Source: Planctomycetota bacterium (GTDB taxonomy: Bacteria; Planctomycetota; SZUA-567). Taken from it: a stretch of 5,777 bases of DNA. Position numbers and translations under genes: made by a program. The stretch is taken from the NCBI GenBank assembly GCA_020860865.1, contig JAJBTL010000068.1:1-5777 (forward strand), written 5' to 3'. The notes beneath the pieces were generated by a model. That model made no database searches. It saw only the letters and a program-made list of their open reading frames with translations, and was not told the DNA's origin. This document shows, one piece after another, positions 3,876 through 5,777 of this stretch (the stretch's first letter is position 1; the number at the start of each line of letters is the position of its first letter).

Positions 3876-5777
3876 TTACTTGTTGCTGTTCATCGACCCC
3901 ATCATGGTGAACTTCCGCCACAACTGCTCTTCCTTCGACTCGAGCCGTTCCTGGAGCCGGGTCATCTGTTCGTCCAGGTCGGAAATGGTGTTGGTGATGT
4001 TTTCATTTTGCGTCGCCAGGAAGCCGAACTGGGTGTCGCCGATTTCGGTGGTGTGCGCGTTCAGCTTACCGGCGAGACCGCCCTGTTCGAAAATCTGGAC
4101 GTCGAGGAGGCGGAACTTGCCGTCTTCGGCGTTGGTCTTGCTCGCCTTGATGCGGATGGCCTGGACGTTCGGCGTCGCCACGCCGAAATACTGGGCGTCG
4201 GACTTGTTGCCCGAGATTTCACGATAGGTCTGCCATTCGCCCTTTTTATCCATGTATTCGATGGTGTAGTCGCTGAGGGCGGTGTCGGCCGAGTAGTGGT
4301 AGATACTCATCCGGGCCATGGTAATCGGCTTCTGGAACCAGATGGCGTATTCGTTGGAGCCGTTTTCGATGGTATCCTTCGCCATGATGCCGTTTGCCGC
4401 GCCCCAGCCGCCTTTGCTCATGTCGCCGTTGATGGCGCCCTCGGCGGAGAAGCTGTCTTCCAGTTCGCCGTTGAAGGACGGCGTCGGCCTGACGTTGGGG
4501 TCTCGGTTGATGTTGGAGACGTTTTCCTCGCTCGACAGCATCTTTGAGAGGACGTCCCATTTGTTGGCGATGAAGTCGTCCAGGGCGTCCTGGTCCAGTT
4601 CCATCGTCGAGTACCAGGTGCCGGAGCCGTCGGAGTTGGAGTTGGCGGCGGAGAGGCTGATGCCGAGATCTATCCAGGTCCAGGTCTGCTGGTTGCCGTC
4701 CTTGTCGGGCTGGCCGACGACGACGTTGTTCGGGTTGTAGGCCATGTAGAAGAATTCGTCGATGTCGTCCATTAGGCCCTGGACGACGCTGTCGCCGGCG
4801 AAAATGCCCGGTTCGCCTGTTTCCTCGTCATCGGCGGCGAGGTAGCTGATCATTTCGGTAAGGGCGTTGTACGACTCTACCATGCCCTTGATTTCCTCGG
4901 CCACTCGTTCCTTGTCGTCGTCGAGGGTGATGGTGGTCCACTCGGTCGAGGTCTGCTTGAGGTCGAGGGTAACGCCGAGGATGGCGTTCGAGTTGGTGTT
5001 TGTCGACGACGACAGCATGACCGGGCTGGCGCTCGAGTTCGGGTCGCCGTAGAGGACCTTGCCGTCGGAACCGCGGGACGTCTGGGTAAAGCCGAGGAGT
5101 TCGGCGAGGTCGCCGTCCAGTACGAAGTCGTTGGCTTCGCCGGTGTTCGCCGACGCGACGGTGAGGCGGTACGGGTTCGTCGACTTGCCGTCGTTAATGA
5201 TGGCGGCCTTGTAGTTGCCGCTTTCGGCGAGGCGGTACATGACGCTCTCGAGGGAGTCAGTGGACATCACGTCGAAGCTAACGCCGAGGGTGCCCTCGAG
5301 AACGGAGTTGTTGCCGTACTCCTTCATCCGCTTGCCTTCGCCGGCGATGCCGAGCTTTTTGGCGGTGGTGGTGCTGTTCGTGTCGGAGACGCTGATGTTG
5401 CCGGTCGGCGCCGGGTAGGGGACGGCCGGGTACATTTCGCCGAGGGTGATGCCGGTACCGGCGGCGTTGATTTCGGCGTGGATAAAGTGCGTTTCGGTGC
5501 CGTCGTTGATGGCGTCCAGGACGTCGCCGATGGTGAGGCAGCCGTCCAGCGGAATACCGTAGGATTCGCCGTAGGCGTTGGTTAACTGAATGGTGCCGAG
5601 TTCGGCGTTCTTCCCGACAAACTGGTCGAGGGAGGTGGCGCGGCTGATCCAGTTCCGGCCCAGGGATTCGCAGCTGTAGAACGACCGGGACTCGACGCGG
5701 AGGTCCGAGTTGTCGGAGCCGACGAGGCCGAGGGCCTGGCCGAGGCGGTTGGCGTCGGAACGCGTCGTCTCTTCTTC
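3876..5777 (-). CDS. fliD: Flagellar filament cap protein FliD (hook-associated protein 2), N-terminus cut by window edge
   Basis: These are the C-terminal 633 residues of FliD, the pentameric cap at the flagellar tip that helps exported flagellin fold. The frame stays open to 5777, so the ATG at 5435 is internal. Two flagellin-IN motifs are visible at about 79-144 (LTIGDVLDAIN, then AEINAAGTGITL, ending AKKLGI) and 162-232 (ending AELLGF); the first residues look like the tail of a third. The FliD C-terminal domain follows: VTLDLKQTS (269-277), EIKGMVESYNALTEMI (295-310), and DQDALDDF (395-402). A discoidin-like domain (about 434-564) is inserted before the final GGLAGKL segment and the coiled-coil end (about 589-624). 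The chain ends NSNK with a TAA stop and a terminator 21 bases on. At over 633 aa it exceeds enterobacterial FliD (about 470). It is secreted through the flagellar export apparatus. Confidence 0.92.
   Translation of the reverse strand, partial: EEETTRSDANRLGQALGLVGSDNSDLRVESRSFYSCESLGRNWISRATSLDQFVGKNAELGTIQLTNAYGESYGIPLDGCLTIGDVLDAINDGTETHFIHAEINAAGTGITLGEMYPAVPYPAPTGNISVSDTNSTTTAKKLGIAGEGKRMKEYGNNSVLEGTLGVSFDVMSTDSLESVMYRLAESGNYKAAIINDGKSTNPYRLTVASANTGEANDFVLDGDLAELLGFTQTSRGSDGKVLYGDPNSSASPVMLSSSTNTNSNAILGVTLDLKQTSTEWTTITLDDDKERVAEEIKGMVESYNALTEMISYLAADDEETGEPGIFAGDSVVQGLMDDIDEFFYMAYNPNNVVVGQPDKDGNQQTWTWIDLGISLSAANSNSDGSGTWYSTMELDQDALDDFIANKWDVLSKMLSSEENVSNINRDPNVRPTPSFNGELEDSFSAEGAINGDMSKGGWGAANGIMAKDTIENGSNEYAIWFQKPITMARMSIYHYSADTALSDYTIEYMDKKGEWQTYREISGNKSDAQYFGVATPNVQAIRIKASKTNAEDGKFRLLDVQIFEQGGLAGKLNAHTTEIGDTQFGFLATQNENITNTISDLDEQMTRLQERLESKEEQLWRKFTMMGSMNSNK
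4086..4478 (-). other. F5/8 type C (discoidin-like) domain inserted in FliD
   Basis: Residues about 434-564 of the visible FliD show the ordered hallmarks of an F5/8 type C beta-sandwich: AINGD near the start, then GGWGAANG, EYAIWFQKPITMARMSIYHY, a central DYTIEYMDKKGEWQTYREIS strand pair, VQAIRIKAS, and a final FRLLDVQIFE. These correspond to the family pattern of A-x-D-G-D, W, L-x-x-P-x-x-[V/I], Y-x-I-x-x-S-x-D-G, R-Y-[V/I]-R-[I/L] and a closing x-E-[V/I]-x-[V/I]-[Y/F]. Members commonly bind sugars or other surface ligands. No metal or sugar site can be assigned from the sequence alone. Confidence 0.75.

Noticed and set aside
3762..4547. Plus-strand open frame of 261 codons opposite fliD
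   Set aside because: It overlaps the fliD terminator and the coding region for a clearly recognised FliD C-terminus, and its product resembles no family.
5433..5435. ATG at 5435 as the start of fliD
   Set aside because: The frame continues open to the window edge and encodes a flagellin-IN motif upstream of this Met, so it is an internal codon.

Overview
The window is a G+C-rich bacterial segment, roughly 60-65% by eye, with three protein genes and short intergenic gaps that hold recognisable transcription signals. A flagellar filament-cap gene (FliD) and a nitroreductase with two [4Fe-4S] cluster motifs point to a flagellated, probably anaerobic or facultatively anaerobic bacterium. FliD carries several flagellin-IN repeats, an architecture I associate with Planctomycetota-like and some deltaproteobacterial cap proteins. 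I cannot fix the phylum from sequence alone.

Layout from left to right. Positions 1-226 are non-coding. They contain an intrinsic terminator for a gene left of the window (80-108), a weak promoter candidate and a good ribosome binding site. Positions 227-1066 (+) encode a ferredoxin-nitroreductase fusion of 279 aa. Positions 1067-1166 separate two convergent genes and contain a perfect 13-bp hairpin terminator. Positions 1167-3584 (-) encode an unrecognised 805-aa protein. It is very acidic and probably disordered, has internal short repeats and ends in one transmembrane helix. Positions 3585-3875 hold its leader and probable promoter, and then the fliD terminator. Positions 3876-5777 (-) encode the C-terminal 633 residues of FliD, whose start lies beyond the right edge.

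The two minus-strand genes lie head to tail, but a strong terminator separates them and the acidic gene seems to have its own promoter. They therefore need not form one operon. Co-function of the acidic protein with the flagellum is suggested only by adjacency. The nitroreductase looks like an independent redox gene.

The two most notable items are a carbohydrate-binding-like F5/8 type C (discoidin) domain inserted near the C-terminus of the flagellar cap, and the acidic tail-anchored protein with repeated F-x-x-[hydrophobic]-D motifs. The latter could be a membrane-tethered scaffold.
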